A DNA stretch of 64,000 bases from Eunapius fragilis. Lineage: Eukaryota > Porifera > Demospongiae > Spongillida > Spongillidae. Numbering within the stretch: position 1 is the first letter of the stretch; every line of letters starts with the position of its first letter. Shown piece after piece: positions 1 to 17,461 of this stretch. The stretch spans positions 423,501 to 487,500 of the forward strand of contig OY811984.1 in assembly GCA_963681505.1 (NCBI GenBank). Direction: 5' to 3'. The notes below the pieces were generated by a model. It was not told the origin of the DNA. It did no database searches and saw only the letters and a list, made by a program, of their open reading frames with translations. Position numbers and translations under genes: made by a program.

Positions 1-4586
<4,586 letters not shown>

Positions 4587-4750
4587 GCTTATTAACAGGA
4601 CACGTTAAATTTACTAACCACCATGTCATATTGTGAATGTATGAAATATGCAATACAATTCAGTGTTGTAGCCAGATGCAATATTACATCAACTGCCCGG
4701 TAAATAGAGAACCAGTGGGTGCCAGCTGCCATACACATGCTTATGTCCCA

Positions 4751-7221
4751 TCATTTGCTGTCTGTGGCATTGCCATGGCAACTAGCACAGCCGGACTCAG
4801 GGTGTGCCAGCAAATCTCCCCATCTCTTCTCCCTTGCAGCTTGGTAGGTGGAACTAGTGGTGGGTGTTAAATGGAAGAAGAGATTTGTTAATCAACTGGA
4901 GTAAATGGAAGTTGAATGGTAGGGTGGGGGGTTATTGGGAGGGTGGGGGGTTATTGGGAGGGTGAGGGGTTATTGGGAGAGTGAGGGGTTATTGGGAGAG
5001 TGAGGGGTTATTGGGAGAGTGAGGGGTTATTGGGAGAGTGAGGGGTTATTGGGAGAGTGAGGGGTTATTGGGAAACATTTGAGGTAATGGGGCCAAGGGA
5101 ATAAAAGGGAGGGGTAGGGAGGATGGTATAACCAGCTCATAGACTCACCGTGCCTTGGACTTGGTAAAGACTATCTCTCTGGCTTGACCTGTCAAGGAGT
5201 CCAATATCTGAACAGCTTATCACAAAGAACAGCACACAAACCATCTTGGCAGCATAGTTTACAGATCACATGTCCAGTTCGCTTCTTAACAGGTTCAAGT
5301 AATCTAGATGGATTGTCTGCCGAAATGCTCATCACACACGCACAACACATACACACACACACACACACATACACACACACACACACACACATACACACAC
5401 ACACACACATACACACACATACAAACCCACAAACACAACATATGCATACCACACACACACACACACATACCGATTGTATTTTCTTTTTGTCCTTTCCGGA
5501 GAACAAGGTAGGAAAACTTCTCAATGTGAAACCCAGAGTGTCTCAACTGTGAGTTTTTCTGTGCACAGAACAGGACACATCAAAATACACACATACACAC
5601 ACACACATACAACATACTCACACACACACATACACATACACACACACAACAATCAATCTTAACCTGGGTGAAGGATAGATGCACCCTCTGTGCAAAGTGG
5701 CAAGGGACTTTGCTGCCAGATTGAAGTGGACATTCGAGGTCATGAGGGCACTGAGGAAGTGGGAGGAGCCACACATCATGTCACATGTCGGAGGGTGGGG
5801 CCTAAACTGACCGGAGCAAACACATGACCTTGGAAATAGCCCTCAGCGTCATCAGATGAGTCCTGGAGATACTCAGGAGACATCCAAGTGGCTGACTAGG
5901 GGAGGGAGGGGCCAGTAAGGGGGTAGGGGGAAGGGCCAGTTAACACACAGGCACACACATTATGCATGTCACATACATCCAGAAGGAATTCCCTTGCCTC
6001 CAATATATTGTGGTACCCAGACCATGTACCAGGCTCCACGATGACCTGGAGGAACACATCACATGGTGAAGATGATTATAGCCCCCATCACAATTCAATC
6101 TTTACCTAATCATCACCATAAACTTCTCACCACACCACACCCTTTCACCATAATCTCACCAAACCATAACCCTCTCACCATAACCCTCTCCCCATTACCC
6201 TCACCACACCATAACCCTCACTACACCATTACCCTCACCACACCATCCCCCTCACCACACCATAACCCTTTCCCCATTACCCTCCCCACACCATAACCCT
6301 CCCACACCATTACCCTCACCACACCATCCCCCTCACCACACCATCCCCCTCCCCACACCATCCCCCTCACCACACCATAACCCTCACCACTACCTCTTAC
6401 CAATAAGTCTTTTGTTTTTCTCCATAGTGAAGCCAGAGAAATTTTCCTCCAGCGTATTGATGGGATTTCCCCCAAAGTATATGCAGCTATCACCATATCA
6501 TACCTAACCTATACCCAGGTGAGTGTAAGCCATACAAGACCAGCACACCCACATCGACCACAGACCTTGCCTGACACAGGTAGGTACTGCCTAAAGAAGA
6601 CACCTGGTATGGCCTCCCTCCCAGGTGCAGCATCACCAGTGAGGGTAGTGTGACCACCTAGTTAGGTCAGTCAAGTATATAAAATATAAAACACTTAAAA
6701 GATTAAAAACCAATTACAGTAGTCCACGCCCTTCGCCCCTCCCCCTCCCCACCCTCCCACCCTCTCTATGTCTCTCCTTATCATGGATCCCCTTTCCTTG
6801 GCCCCTACACACATGACTGACAGCATATCCGTTCAAACTCCAGATGGAGGAAATGGGATAATCCAAAGCTGTCTGACCCACCCCTCTTGCCCCCACCCAC
6901 CCCTCCTCCGCAATCTTACCAAGCCTCAACAGTCTAGCCATGTCACCCATCTCCTGTGATGTATCGACACACTGGTACTCATAGATGGAGCCTCCCCACA
7001 GCTGGTGGGCAGCCCTACAAACACAGTAACCATGAAGCATCAACAAACAAATATGCAGCCATGCCCCCTGACCAGACAGCAGTCCCCAGACCAGAACCAA
7101 AGTCAAGCAGGGTCTCAGGTCTGAATGACGGCACTCTCTGTGCAATCTGGAAACATTTGAAGGAGGAATTAAGGGTGACAACAGAAGGGATGAGAAGATG
7201 AAGGGAACACACACACACACA

Positions 7222-7262
<41 letters not shown>

Positions 7263-7720
7263 CCACAGCCATCTCTTAACAACCTCTGAAAGCACTCTGA
7301 AGGTGGCACCGTATGTTGCTTGAAGCCTACTGGCAGCGTAGCTGACTGCTTCCTTGTTGCCATACCTGTTTACATATATGGCTTATCATTTCCCGGTGTT
7401 GCCAGGGTGCTTTCTTACCTCAGAATGGGGTGGGCACCCCGCTCTTCAGCACTGTCAGATGACTTCTTGCCTACAGTGATTGAGGGTGGGGAGGAGGGGA
7501 GGAGGGGAGGAGGGATAGGGAAGGGGAAGAGGGAGGCGTAGAAATAGAGGCAGGTAGCCCAGGGGTCCGGTGAGGGGAAGAGGGGGAGTTCGCTTCATAC
7601 CTGGTACGCGAGGGCCCCGCCCATTCTTGTCAATAGGTGATATCGATTTTCTGTTGATAAGGTAATTCGCAAGCGCAGTTCCATCATGGACAAGGGCCTT
7701 GTGGGCGTGGCCTGAAGTGC
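4751..7720 (-). CDS. METTL17: METTL17 / Rsm22-type mitochondrial small-subunit assembly factor
   Basis: Family role: methyltransferase-like, Fe-S-binding factor that helps assemble the mitochondrial small ribosomal subunit. Minus-strand exons match human METTL17 in order: YGNKEAVSYAASRLQ (about 7374-7285), RVPSFRPETLLDFGSGLGT, the SAM-binding glycine loop (about 7180-7050), WGGSIYEYQCVDTSQEM (about 7010), VIAAYTLGEIPS and RKTKDLLV (about 6490-6400), LEPVKKRTGHVICKLCCQDG ending at 5242, QAREIVFTKSKAR (5188-5149) and RWGDLLAHPESG to the stop (4839-4751). CKLCC falls where the family has a Cys-rich site. Exon 5188-5149 is only 40 nt and its phases join correctly on both sides. A further exon at 7474-7422 encodes KKSSDSAEERGAHPILR. 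The start is unresolved: the first exon lies near 7595-7720 but I could not fix its frame. Tail-to-tail with PHLPP (164 bp) and head-to-head with MVD. Confidence 0.85.
4917..5080. repeat. 19-bp minisatellite, about 8 copies, METTL17 last intron
   Basis: Unit GGGGTTATTGGGAGAGTGA in tandem, filling most of the intron between the last two METTL17 exons. Confidence 0.92.
5340..5430. repeat. (CA)n with TA interruptions, METTL17 intron
   Basis: CA repeat with periodic CATA interruptions. A second interrupted CA block lies at about 5586-5650. Confidence 0.9.
6060..6398 (-). repeat. C-rich 16-20 bp minisatellite, METTL17 intron
   Basis: Irregular units built on CCCTCACCACACCATAA. On the coding (minus) strand the array starts directly after the donor of the exon encoding RKTKDLLV (CTTATTG|GTAAGAG). 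Each unit then reads GGTGAGGGTTATGG, itself donor-like. Confidence 0.88.
7208..7261. repeat. (CA)n in METTL17 intron
   Basis: Two CA tracts separated by a CATA step, between the exons encoding the SAM-binding loop and YGNKEAVSYAAS. Confidence 0.93.
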
Positions 7721-8062
7721 GGCAAGACGCGGTCTTTTAATGGCGGGCAAGTTCTCGTGGTTAGTATTGCTTACACTTGAGCACGTTGTCAAGTGCAGTC
7801 TGAAGCTCACGTGGCGGAGAAACAGGCGCCAACGAAAACCTGTCGCGACGCTCACTGTGGTACCCTTCGGCTTCCGCTTCGTCGCTGAGACCATCACGTG
7901 GTTCGGGGACACACGTGTCACCTCCACCACTCACACCGCTGCTTGAAAGGCGTTCCGCACATGTTCGGCTACAGAGGCGTGCTGTCTTGGCCAACACGTG
8001 GGTGAACGAAATCGTCCGAGTCGCCATCTCCGTAAACCAACGTGGGCGGTAAAACCTCTCGG

Positions 8063-10864
8063 ATGACACGGGTGCACGACCTTCGCGTGGTGACTTGCTC
8101 GGCACCGGTTAATATTGCCGTCATTAAGTACTGTAAGCAGGTCGACATAAAGCGGTGCGTGTGAGATGCAAATATCTGCCCGCATCCACGCAACACCCCA
8201 GGGGGCAAGAGGGATGAAGAGCTCATACTGCCTGTGAACTCATCCTTGAGTGTCACGTTGGACCAGACGCAGGTGATGATTTGTGTGAAGTGCTAGTGTG
8301 GACTTGAGAGAACATACAACGTGACACGGACCAACCACATGTCCATAACTGCATGCACCCATGTATCCATACTGTGGTTCCACATGCACCCATGTATCCA
8401 TACTGTGGTTCCACATGCACCCATGTATCCATACTGTGGTTCCACATGCACCCATGTATCCATACTGTGGTTCCACATGCACCCATGTATCCATACTGTA
8501 GTTCCACATGCACCCATGTATCCATACTGTGGTTCCACATGCACCCATGTATCCATACTGTGGTTCCACATGCACCCATGTATCCATACTGTAGTTCCAC
8601 ATGCACCCATGTATCCATACTTTGGTTCCACATGCCCATTTCCCTTTGCACACGCACACACCTCGTACACCAGCTCAGGGCCACAACCAGTGTGGCTGGG
8701 AGCAAATCCTTCACAAGAGACCGAATGTGGCTGAATGGAAAGTGAGACCTCTATTCTCCAGACATCCATACCTCCCCCACCCCCCAACACCATATACCCA
8801 TACACACCTACCCCCATTAGGGAGGAAGATGTTCATCACCCAAGACTGCAAAATGCTTTAAGAGAAAGTGAGTTATGGGATTTGATTACTGACTCCACCC
8901 ACTTCCATGGCTCCATCTACTCTGGTTTTACCTTTCATAGTCAGGAAGTTAGCAGGAGAGATGGGGGAAGGTGTCTGTCTCCATATCTGTTCTGAAAACA
9001 ACTTCCCAACAGCTGCTGGTTTAGCTTCATCTGCAGCTGGCTATGCTTGCTTAGGTACCAGGAGACAGACCTCATTGATTGTGCTTAATGATGTCATCAT
9101 ACATATACACACATACCCATGTATGCATTCATGTACACATACACGTGTACACACACATGCACACGCACACCCATGTGCACGCAGTGTACTCACTGTCAAG
9201 ACTATTTCAGGTGGATGGTGAGCTGTCTGTGATTGCAAGGTAGGCCCCTCCCCCTAGGCATAGACTCCTCCCCCTAGGCATAGACTCCTCCCCCTAGGCA
9301 TAGACTCCTCCCCCTAGGCATAGACTCCTCCCCCTAGGCATAGACCCCTCCCCCCTCCCCAAGCTTCACATATTTTGTTGCCTAAAAAGACAAGGCTCTG
9401 GAAGTGCCTGTCGCAGTATGTATGGCGGCTTTGTTAAGTGGGAGAAGGGAGACAGGCAAGATGGAAGTGACAGTGTTGCTGTACAAGTGAGGAGGACTCT
9501 GGTCACTATTGTTTTTTTTTACTTAAATTGTGTTTTCTATTTCTTCTTCCTCACATTTGACCTTTGACCTTCTAGGTTGCCCCAGAAACACATTGGCCAG
9601 ATATGCATGCACTTATTCTGGTTGTGAATGCTGGCAAGAAGTCAGTGAGCAGTACTGTTGGCATGGAAACGACAGTACGCACCAGCCATCTCCTGAAGGT
9701 GATCAATCACCTTGTCCCCAGACCATCATATCACACCTTCCACTTCTTCCCAGTACCGTGCTGAGCATGTTGTACCAGAGAGAATAGTTGAAATGGAAAG
9801 GGCTATTAAGGAAAGGGACTTTGATGGATTTGCCAGGATCACAATGCAGGTAACTGACCCTCAACACCACCCCATCAACATCACACCACCCCCACACCAC
9901 CCCCACCCCCACCAATACCACCCCACCAACATCACACCACCATGACCCCACATCACCCCCACCCCCACACCACCAACACCACCTCACCTGGATCATTCCA
10001 CACCCCCTCCACCCCACATCACCCCCACCTATTGCCTTTGTGATTGTTTCGCAGGACAGTAACCAGTTCCATGCGGTCTGTTTGGACACAGACCCTCCCA
10101 TCTTCTATATGAATGACATTTCCAGGAGGATCATACAGCTGATTACAAGATATAATTCTGTAGAAGGACACATTAAGGTGGGGGATAGTGAGCACTCGAG
10201 TATTTGTTTGGTAGGCATAATTAGTTGTGCAGCCATTGCCTCTGTGCTAAAACAAAGTGTATTGCAAACTGTGTTTGCCTTTGTGCATATATGGTGATGG
10301 AAATGGATGTGACTGTTCCCATGTGCTTTGTACATGGGAAGGGAACTTCAGGTCAGGATGTTTTTTCTGTTCTGACAGGCTGCCTATACCTTTGATGCTG
10401 GACCCAACGCTGTACTCTATACGCTCTCCTCTCAAGTTCCACAGCTCTTGGCCCTTGTCAGCCATTTTTTCCCACCAGACTCTACCTCAGATAGGTGAGA
10501 GGCAGGTTTCTCCTCCCACTCATCCACCACACCTCCTCCTGCAGTCCTTACATCATTGGACTTAGCCAGGCAGCACCAGTCTTAGATGAGGTGAGAATTT
10601 TCTCTTTAGCCGCCATTCGTAACAGCCTGCCCTGCTCCTAATTCAAACAGAAGTTGGCACAGCAGTTCCAAATAGAGCCAACTCCTGGGTCTCTTAAGTA
10701 CATCATGCATACCAAGGTGAGTTTGTCAACAAAGCTATTGCCATCCTTGGACCATCGCACACAAACAGGTGGGTGGAGGGCCTTGTCAGCTGAATGATCC
10801 TAAACACTGTCTACTAAATGAAGATGGTCTACCGAAGAGCCTTCCCCATGCCAGTACTGTGTGA
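8063..10864 (+). CDS. MVD: Mevalonate diphosphate decarboxylase
   Basis: Converts mevalonate-5-diphosphate, with ATP, to isopentenyl diphosphate, CO2 and ADP; the last step of the mevalonate part of sterol/isoprenoid synthesis. Exons: 8063-8132 ([20 protein letters not shown]), 8202-8272 ([20 protein letters not shown]), 8674-8741 ([11 protein letters not shown]), 8821-8867, 8941-9054 ([20 protein letters not shown]), about 9210-9239 ([10 protein letters not shown]), about 9387-9487 ([16 protein letters not shown]), about 9575-9697, 9755-9849, 10055-10177, about 10380-10495 ([14 protein letters not shown] with the catalytic-Asp region), about 10548-10590, 10652-10716, and a final exon ending ...SLPHASTV. 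The GHMP-kinase loop and the FDAGPNA motif are intact. The phase between 9054 and 9210 does not join directly, so a short exon (the VYTLAQLYG-equivalent) is probably missed there. The start ATG is supported by the following exon phase (TGG split T|GG). Confidence 0.93.
8352..8634. repeat. 31-bp minisatellite, about 9 copies, MVD intron 2
   Basis: Unit core CCCATGTATCCATACTGTGG plus 11 bp, nearly identical copies. Because 31 is not a multiple of three, the array is open in several frames on both strands and yields 130-170-residue false ORFs. Confidence 0.95.
9240..9350 (+). repeat. 20-bp minisatellite at an MVD splice donor
   Basis: About five copies of CATAGACTCCTCCCCCTAGG. The exon encoding [10 protein letters not shown] ends at 9239 and the donor GTAGGCCCCTCCCCC already resembles the repeat, so the array starts at intron position 1. 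Confidence 0.9.
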
Positions 10865-10902
10865 AAATTAGAAGTTATCGGCATGCTTTTGTATTAAAGG
10901 TG

Positions 10903-11215
10903 TCGTCCTTCTACTACTGAATTAGATTATGTCGTCCATCTACTACTGAATTAGATTATGTCGTCCTACTACTGAATTAGATTATGTCGTCCATCTACTA
11001 CTGAATTAGATTATGTCGTCCTACTACTGAATTAGATTATGTCGTCCTTCTACTACTGAATTAAGATTATGTCGTCCTTCTACTACTGAATTAGATTATG
11101 TCGTCCTTCTACTACTGAATTAGATTATGTCGTCCTTCTACTACTGAATTAAGATTATGTCGTCCTTCTACTACTGAATTAGATTATGTCGTCCATCTAC
11201 TACTGAATTAGATTA
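10903..11215. repeat. 29-bp minisatellite, about 11 copies, between MVD and dynein LIC genes
   Basis: Unit core CTACTACTGAATTAGATTAT with TCGTCC(TT/A) joints; some copies lack 3-4 bp. It lies in the convergent gap between the MVD stop (10864) and the dynein LIC stop (11493), so it may be in the 3' UTR of either. The rest of this 628-bp gap holds a G-run at 11322 and a (CA)n at 11421-11447; no gene seen. Confidence 0.93.
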
Positions 11216-11492
11216 GATGTGCGTCCTTCAAGTATCTGACACGCATAACAGCTGGGGTATAATTACTTGGTATTAACTTTTAATGTTGCAGGACATCATC
11301 ATCTCACTCTCGTATTACTTGGCGGGGGGGGGGCATCCCACTAACACTGTGCTAAAAAAAGCCCCTTCATAGCGACCACATCGACTGGAAATAAAACCAT
11401 AACTGTATGAAGATGAACAAAAACACACACACACACACACACACAAACACTTCTTTTTCTTCGAGTGCTCTATAAATTGGAAATAGAATCTG

Positions 11493-14063
11493 TTATGCCT
11501 TTGGGGTCTGTTTTTTGTTCTCCATTTTATCCAGCTGTGCTGCTGCTTCAGTGTGCACAGGTCGTGGAGCACCAGCCTTTGGCTGCTTTTTACTTAGAAG
11601 GTTACTGAAGAAGGCAGACAGAACTGTCTCACTTGGTACGTTTCCCTTGCTATCACCCTGCAACAGATGGTGGTGGGGCCTCGGTGTAATGTGCTTATGT
11701 AACACACTACAACAAAACAGTACCTACCCCTTCTGGTCCAACTTTTGTGGGCACAGGCCTACCACTTGCAACAGGAGATCTCATTTCCTTCTGTGCCATA
11801 GGCTAAAAAGAAAGAACGAATTGAATTGGTTGGTAGCTGTGGTAATATGGCAATATTTCCTTCCCCTCCTTCCCACTTCCCCTTACCTCTCCTCCCCCTT
11901 TTCCTTCCTTACCCTTCTTTACCCCTTCCTTACCCTTCCTTACCCCTCCTTACCTCCCCTTACCCCTCCCCCTTAACTCTCCCCTAGCTATTACACAACA
12001 CTGTTACACATTACAACTAACTGGGGTAGATGGTGGCTTTGGACTCTTATTAATGTGCACCTGAAAGAAAGAGTTTATTGATTAATTAGAATAGTCATAT
12101 GACAAAGACACTGATGTGAAGTGGACATAAGCCTTACTTGTTGAGTCAAGAGGAAGACCTGGTCTTCTTTGGCATCCACCTCACCAGTCTCTGATTCAGT
12201 CTATTATGTGAAGGTACAAGCAAGTTATCACACACACACATACAGTGTTCCACCCACCACTACCATCACCAATCCTCCCCCTGCCATGTTTCCCTCAAAC
12301 TGTTCCCTACTACACCACTGACATGTCTTACCAGGTCAGGGAGATGTAAAAATTGACTGGACTCCAACCAATGTACACACAAACACAGGGTGGGTGGATG
12401 TTTATACAAAGGAGACTATATGTCCTGTTTATCCCTTCTGCTCAAAACCATCCCATACAATACACGCAGCTAGTAATTTGTACTGGATTAGGGCTGGGTC
12501 TGAGAGACATACTTCCTCAAAGACAAACAAAAGGGGCCAGTTTTATTTCAATACTCAGCTATGGTAAGACATAACAGAGACATCCACTTTACACAAAGAC
12601 TTGAGGCAAACGAAACAGCAAAGTAGCAAACCAAAGTGGTAAGACCACCATCACCAGCATCCAACAGAGATGCTTCTGGTACCATAGTAATGTACACAAG
12701 CTATCATAATGCAACACTTTGGAGGTCACATTCTCTGCATAGAGTGGAGTACTTTAATTATGTTACATCACTACTATTAATTCCTGTTAAGTGGTGTTAC
12801 TTAATGTGTGTGTAGTGAACATGGCTTACAGAGGTAACACGTTTGGCTCCTACAGAAGCCTGTGACCATGCAAAACTCACTGGACCAAGAAGATTAGCAA
12901 CTGATGGCTTTTGCCCATGAATACTACATAAAGGTTACCATGGAGATTGGGACAAACAAACCAAACCAACTTGTTCTGCCTCCACAACAAGGGGACTGGA
13001 CTGCGAGGTATGCAGCAGTGATACAAAACAGGTACTTGGACCTCATAAACAGAAGATGAATAAACTAATGGTAACCCAATACCCGCTACCAGTGGGGTGA
13101 ACCCAGCACTCCATAGTGGCTATCAGTGGGGGTGGACCCGTACATAACAGGTCCACCCCCCACTGGTGACTCCTCCCCCAAGCTCATGGAATACACCTTC
13201 ACTTGTGGAATTCCTAACACACTATACCCACCCCATCACTAAATATAGCCATCCACTCACGCCAGCAGTCTTAGGTGGTTGGATGATACTCTCGTAAGGA
13301 TCAGAGGGCGCAAAGCTCTTTATCTGCTCATAAAGAATGTTAATCTTCCTCTCATTATCCCAGCCTGAAGGGCTACACAGAGTAACAGTGGCATGTGTCA
13401 GCAAACATGTGACATATGCACATTGTAAACACATGCACACGCACCCTATGGTAAACACTGGGGGGGAGGGGGGGGGGGGGGGAGAGGAGGAGGGGCTGTT
13501 GTGAACACACAGGAGGTCATTTGACAGAAGGACTAAGCATGCAATCATAGTGTGTGGGAGTGGACCCATTGCGATCTAACAGTGCCCACTTCAATGCCAA
13601 ATGAGCCTACTTACATGAATATTGCATCTCTGTCCACAACTGAAGCAGATTCCTTGAATGGTAGGTTGTAGGCACGGTGGAGGATGTATTGGTGTAAGGT
13701 AGTAAGGTTTCTTTCCTCACGCGCAGAAGTGTAAACAAGAGATGCACCATCTTTTAAAAATCAGTCAAGGAACCAAGGAGGTTAAAAGGTCAACACAGAC
13801 TGCCAAGGCAACCCAGGCGTGCTGCCTTGGCAACCAAGTGGCAGATGTGTGTGCACCATAGGGTACTAATTGCAGCACCAGGTGTAACGCAAGGAGGATA
13901 CAATTTAGGCAAAATTTTCGTATGTGCTGTTGGATGAAGTCAGTGTGTTCTTCCTTGTAGCCATAGTTCTTCTCAAGGTTTGTAATACCATCAGACTGCA
14001 ACCAGGCGGAATGAGTACAGCCTCCCCCATGACCAACAACAGGGACACACACAAACACACGCA

Positions 14064-14137
<74 letters not shown>

Positions 14138-16300
14138 CTTACCTTAGTACACACTACGATGATGGGTATACCAAGGTTGTGGGTGAGTGTCATCTCTCCG
14201 AGAGGCAAAGCTACACTTTCGCCTTCTACTTCCTGTGAGGAGGTGGCAGTGACAGGTGGGACATCAGGATCCACATAGCTTTGAAACTGCTTGACAACTG
14301 CACAGGTGTGTGTGTGTGTGTGTGTTAGAGAGAGAGAGAGATGTCTTACAGGACAATTGGTGATGAACAAAAAACAAACTGTCTGCTTACACATCACAAC
14401 ATACTGGACAATGGGAAACATCAAGATAGCAATGCCATTTTACAGTAAACATTTTACAGGTAGGTAACTGTATTTAGACTACACCATATATGGGCATAAT
14501 GCATGGCTGTTCCTTAAACAGCCCTCCCGAGTCCCTTCTCCCTCTCCAGACAGCCAGCCAGCCCCTGTATGTCCTTCCATAGTATGATCCTTTAACACAC
14601 TGAAGCTGTATCAATGCTAAGGGCTGTCAGATGCAGTAATTACATTTCAGTAAGACACCAATAAGAGCAGGGGATAGATATTTAATTACCATAACCTGAT
14701 TTCATCACACAAACATTTACAACTCCAAACTAACACCACTGACCCTAGATAAGGTGCTAAACAAAACCAATAACCCTAGATAAGGTGCTCAACAACACCT
14801 TGACCATAGATAAGGTGCTCAATACCACAAGATCAGGTGTAGCACCACTCTGCTAGGCATTAAGCCAAATAAATGGTTTAGCTATATGTTCATCCCTCCC
14901 TTCCCTATTCCCCGGCTTCCTCTCTTCTCCCCTCCCTTTCCTATTCACCGGCTCCCTCTCTTCTCCCCTCCCTTCCCTATTCACCGGCTCCCTCTCTTCT
15001 CCCCTCCCTTCCCTATTCACCGGCTCCCTCTCTTCTCCCCTCCCTTCCCTATTCACCGGCTCCCTCTCTTCTCCCCTCCCTTCCCTATTCACCGGCTCCC
15101 TCTCTTCTCCCCTCCCTTCCCTATTCACCGGCTCCCTCTCTTCTCCCCTCCCTTCCCTATTCACCGGCTCCCTCTCTTCTCCCCTCCCTTCCCTATTCAC
15201 CGGCTCCCTCTCTTCTCCCCTCCCTTCCCTATTCACCGGCTCCCTCTCTTCTCCCCTCCCTTCCCTATTCACCGGCTCCCTCTCTTCTCCCCTCCCTTCC
15301 CTATTCACCGGCTCCCTCTCTTCTCCCCACACTACTTTACAGGTTTACTACCTCTCTGTACCGTAATAATATCTGCACACCTCAAAACATTGAGGAAGTC
15401 ATTGAAGGAAAACAAGACACTGTAACATGAATGCTTTCAGTGGGATTGGTCAGGTGACTGGTCATGTGATTGGTCAGGTGGCTGGTCACTGTGATGGGCT
15501 AAACGGATTGATGTAGTGAGAGTAACGTTTGTAATCACCATTTTATGGTGAGAAGTACAAAAGCATAGTTTTCATTGTGGCTTCCTGCCTAGAATAGATA
15601 CCCAGAAACAATGTATCCATGGATACCCAGAAACAGCATATCAAAAGTCCTAAAGTCCAAACATAGTATATACCATCGATCCACTCTTCCTGTGGCACAT
15701 TTAAGGGATATCTAACCAAGGTGTTATAGAATAAACCAGTTAATAAGATGATAACTGTATTGTCAATCAATGTGCTAACACAGGTGATATGTAAGTGGAC
15801 TTGGGGAGTTCTAGTAAATGCCCCCCCCCCCTCTCCTCCATCTCTGTTGTGATCTCCACACAATGGACAAGAAACATGGCAGGTCCCATAGAACGCCCAC
15901 ACCTACACACATTCACATACTCACACAGCCACACAACAATCACATTCACAAACTCATACACATTCACACAGCCACACAACACTCACACAACCCACACACA
16001 AAAGAGCTCACTGTTAGCCTCCATATCTTTCAGATCGCTTGTGTGAACAGCCAGTGAGTCAATGTGCTTCCTCACGACGTCAGCCCACCTCTGAAGGGAC
16101 TCCATTATAGACCATGGCTGAGACATGTCAGCCACAATCATCACCACAGTGTGTGGCAATGTCTCCTTCTTGAGCACAAAGGAGAGCAGCTGGCTGTGCC
16201 ACACCACACCATCCAGTATCCATACCCCCATGCGGTCAATCAAGTCTGGCAGGTGGGCAGGAGAGAATGTGAGAGAAGTGGAAATCCTTAGCACACATGA

Positions 16301-16393
<93 letters not shown>

Positions 16394-17149
16394 AGTGGAA
16401 GTAGAAGTCAAACAATCCCCAGACCTGACCACCATAAGTCCCTCCCCCACCCTCCTGGCTGATGGCCTGACACACAAGGGCACTGCCATGTCTTCATTAA
16501 GGTAAGTTAACCAATCATAACATAGCCATACCATAATCACATTAATTAAATGTTAGGTTAATTCGCCATAGTTAACCCTTTCATAGCTACACTAACAACG
16601 TCATAGATACATCACTCCAGGCTCTCACAGCCTTGAAGTGATAATGGTTGGCAGGTACATTACATACCATCTGTTTCTTCATCTTGAACGTCAATAAACC
16701 TATACTCCAAACTGCAGGAACTTAGTGGGAACTTTCCACCAATTGGAAAGGACTTTGATATCTGACACAATTTGTCAACCAAAACAGATTTGCCGGAGTT
16801 AACGTCTCCTGTGGAACAAAGTGTAGTGTGGGAGGAACCAAGGATTAGAGTGTGCATACATGCCACTAGCATGTGTTTGCGTCTGCTGTACACAACGATC
16901 CTAGCTTTCAACAAAATAAAAGCTGCTAGATTGTTCACCTTCTTACCTAGAACCAACAAGGTTTTCGTTTTTTCCTTTCTCTTTCTCGTACTTGACCCGA
17001 CGTCATTCAAAATTGCAGACCTAGCAGTAAGCACAAGAGCCGGCACACGTATATAAGCACTCCTGAATTAAGTGTGCATTTCGTACCCACCACACATTCT
17101 CCTCCGATTCTTCCTTCGGAGATTCTCTACCATCGTCCGTGGCGGCCAT
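11493..17149 (-). CDS. DYNC1LI: Cytoplasmic dynein 1 light intermediate chain
   Basis: Subunit of dynein-1 that links the heavy chain to cargo adaptors. Minus-strand exons in order: MAATDDGRESPKEESEENVW (17149-about 17088), ILNDVGSSTRKRKEKTKTLL VLG (about 17030-16955), GDVNSGKSVLVDKLCQ, a P-loop GxxxxGKS (about 16808-16675, with LEYRFIDVQDEETDG), GVWILDGVVWHSQLL and VADMSQPWSIMESLQRWADVV (about 16250-16010), FQSYVDPDVPPVTATSSQEV (about 14290), PLGEMTLTHNLGIPIIVVCTK (about 14210-14140), YGYKEEHTDFIQQHIRKFCL (about 13970-13900), GWDNERKINILYEQIKSF (about 13370-13262), GEVDAKEDQVFLLTQ (about 12180), and a C-terminal exon SETVLSAFFSNLLSKKQPK to the stop. The order matches the animal family along its length; the C-terminal NLLSKK helix region is conserved. 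Introns carry several CA tracts and a 36-bp minisatellite. One gene corresponds to the two vertebrate paralogues (inference). Confidence 0.92.
14057..14133. repeat. (CA)n, dynein LIC intron
   Basis: Nearly pure CA tract between dynein LIC exons. A shorter TG/AG tract follows at 14305-14340. Confidence 0.95.
14890..15328. repeat. 36-bp minisatellite, 12 copies, dynein LIC intron
   Basis: Unit core CCCTATTCACCGGCTCCCTC plus a pyrimidine run; copies almost identical, so recently expanded. The length is a multiple of three, so both strands read as a 12-residue repeat (minus strand: GEEREPVNREGR). It lies in the long intron between the FQSYVDPDVPP exon and the upstream GTPase-like exons, so I treat the reading frame as fortuitous. 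Confidence 0.95.
16301..16392. repeat. (CA)n, dynein LIC intron
   Basis: Pure CA tract of about 46 units. Confidence 0.96.
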
Positions 17150-17461
17150 CTTTTAATTCTTTAATTATTACCTATTATTGTTTTTTTTGGAGGGTAGTTA
17201 AACAATATTCACGCATGCGCCTTCGAACGTTGCTCGGTTTCTCAAGCTCCGCCTAGCCAAAGGGTTATTCACACGAGGACAGGCTCAAACTAAGAAACAA
17301 GGGAGATGAATTCACTGTTGCATTAGTCGTTAAATAACGCCCATCGTTGTCTTATCAGTAACAATCGTTGTTTGTGCGTATGACTCTGCGCTTCGTGGTA
17401 AGCGACGATTTTTGGAAAATAGTTCTACAACTGCTGCGTCTTTGGTCGCAATTACTGTCAT
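17150..17461. promoter_or_regulatory. Divergent promoter region, dynein LIC / ankyrin gene
   Basis: 312 bp separate the two opposed start codons, so both promoters and 5' UTRs must share it. I see no clear TATA box. Placement is inferred only from the gene starts. Confidence 0.6.

Noticed and set aside
7740-8256. Plus-strand ORF at 7740 (MAGKFSWLVLLTLE...) and minus-strand ORFs at 7761-8256 as extra genes
   Set aside because: They lie in the shared METTL17/MVD promoter region and over MVD exons 1-2; no similarity seen and frames conflict with the MVD start.
8320-8745. Overlapping ORFs of 130-174 residues in several frames on both strands
   Set aside because: They are the 31-bp minisatellite of MVD intron 2 read in different frames; real MVD exons flank it in correct phase.
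10903-11215. CRISPR-like array of 29-bp repeats
   Set aside because: Repeats are directly adjacent with no unique spacers and lie between eukaryotic genes; it is a minisatellite.
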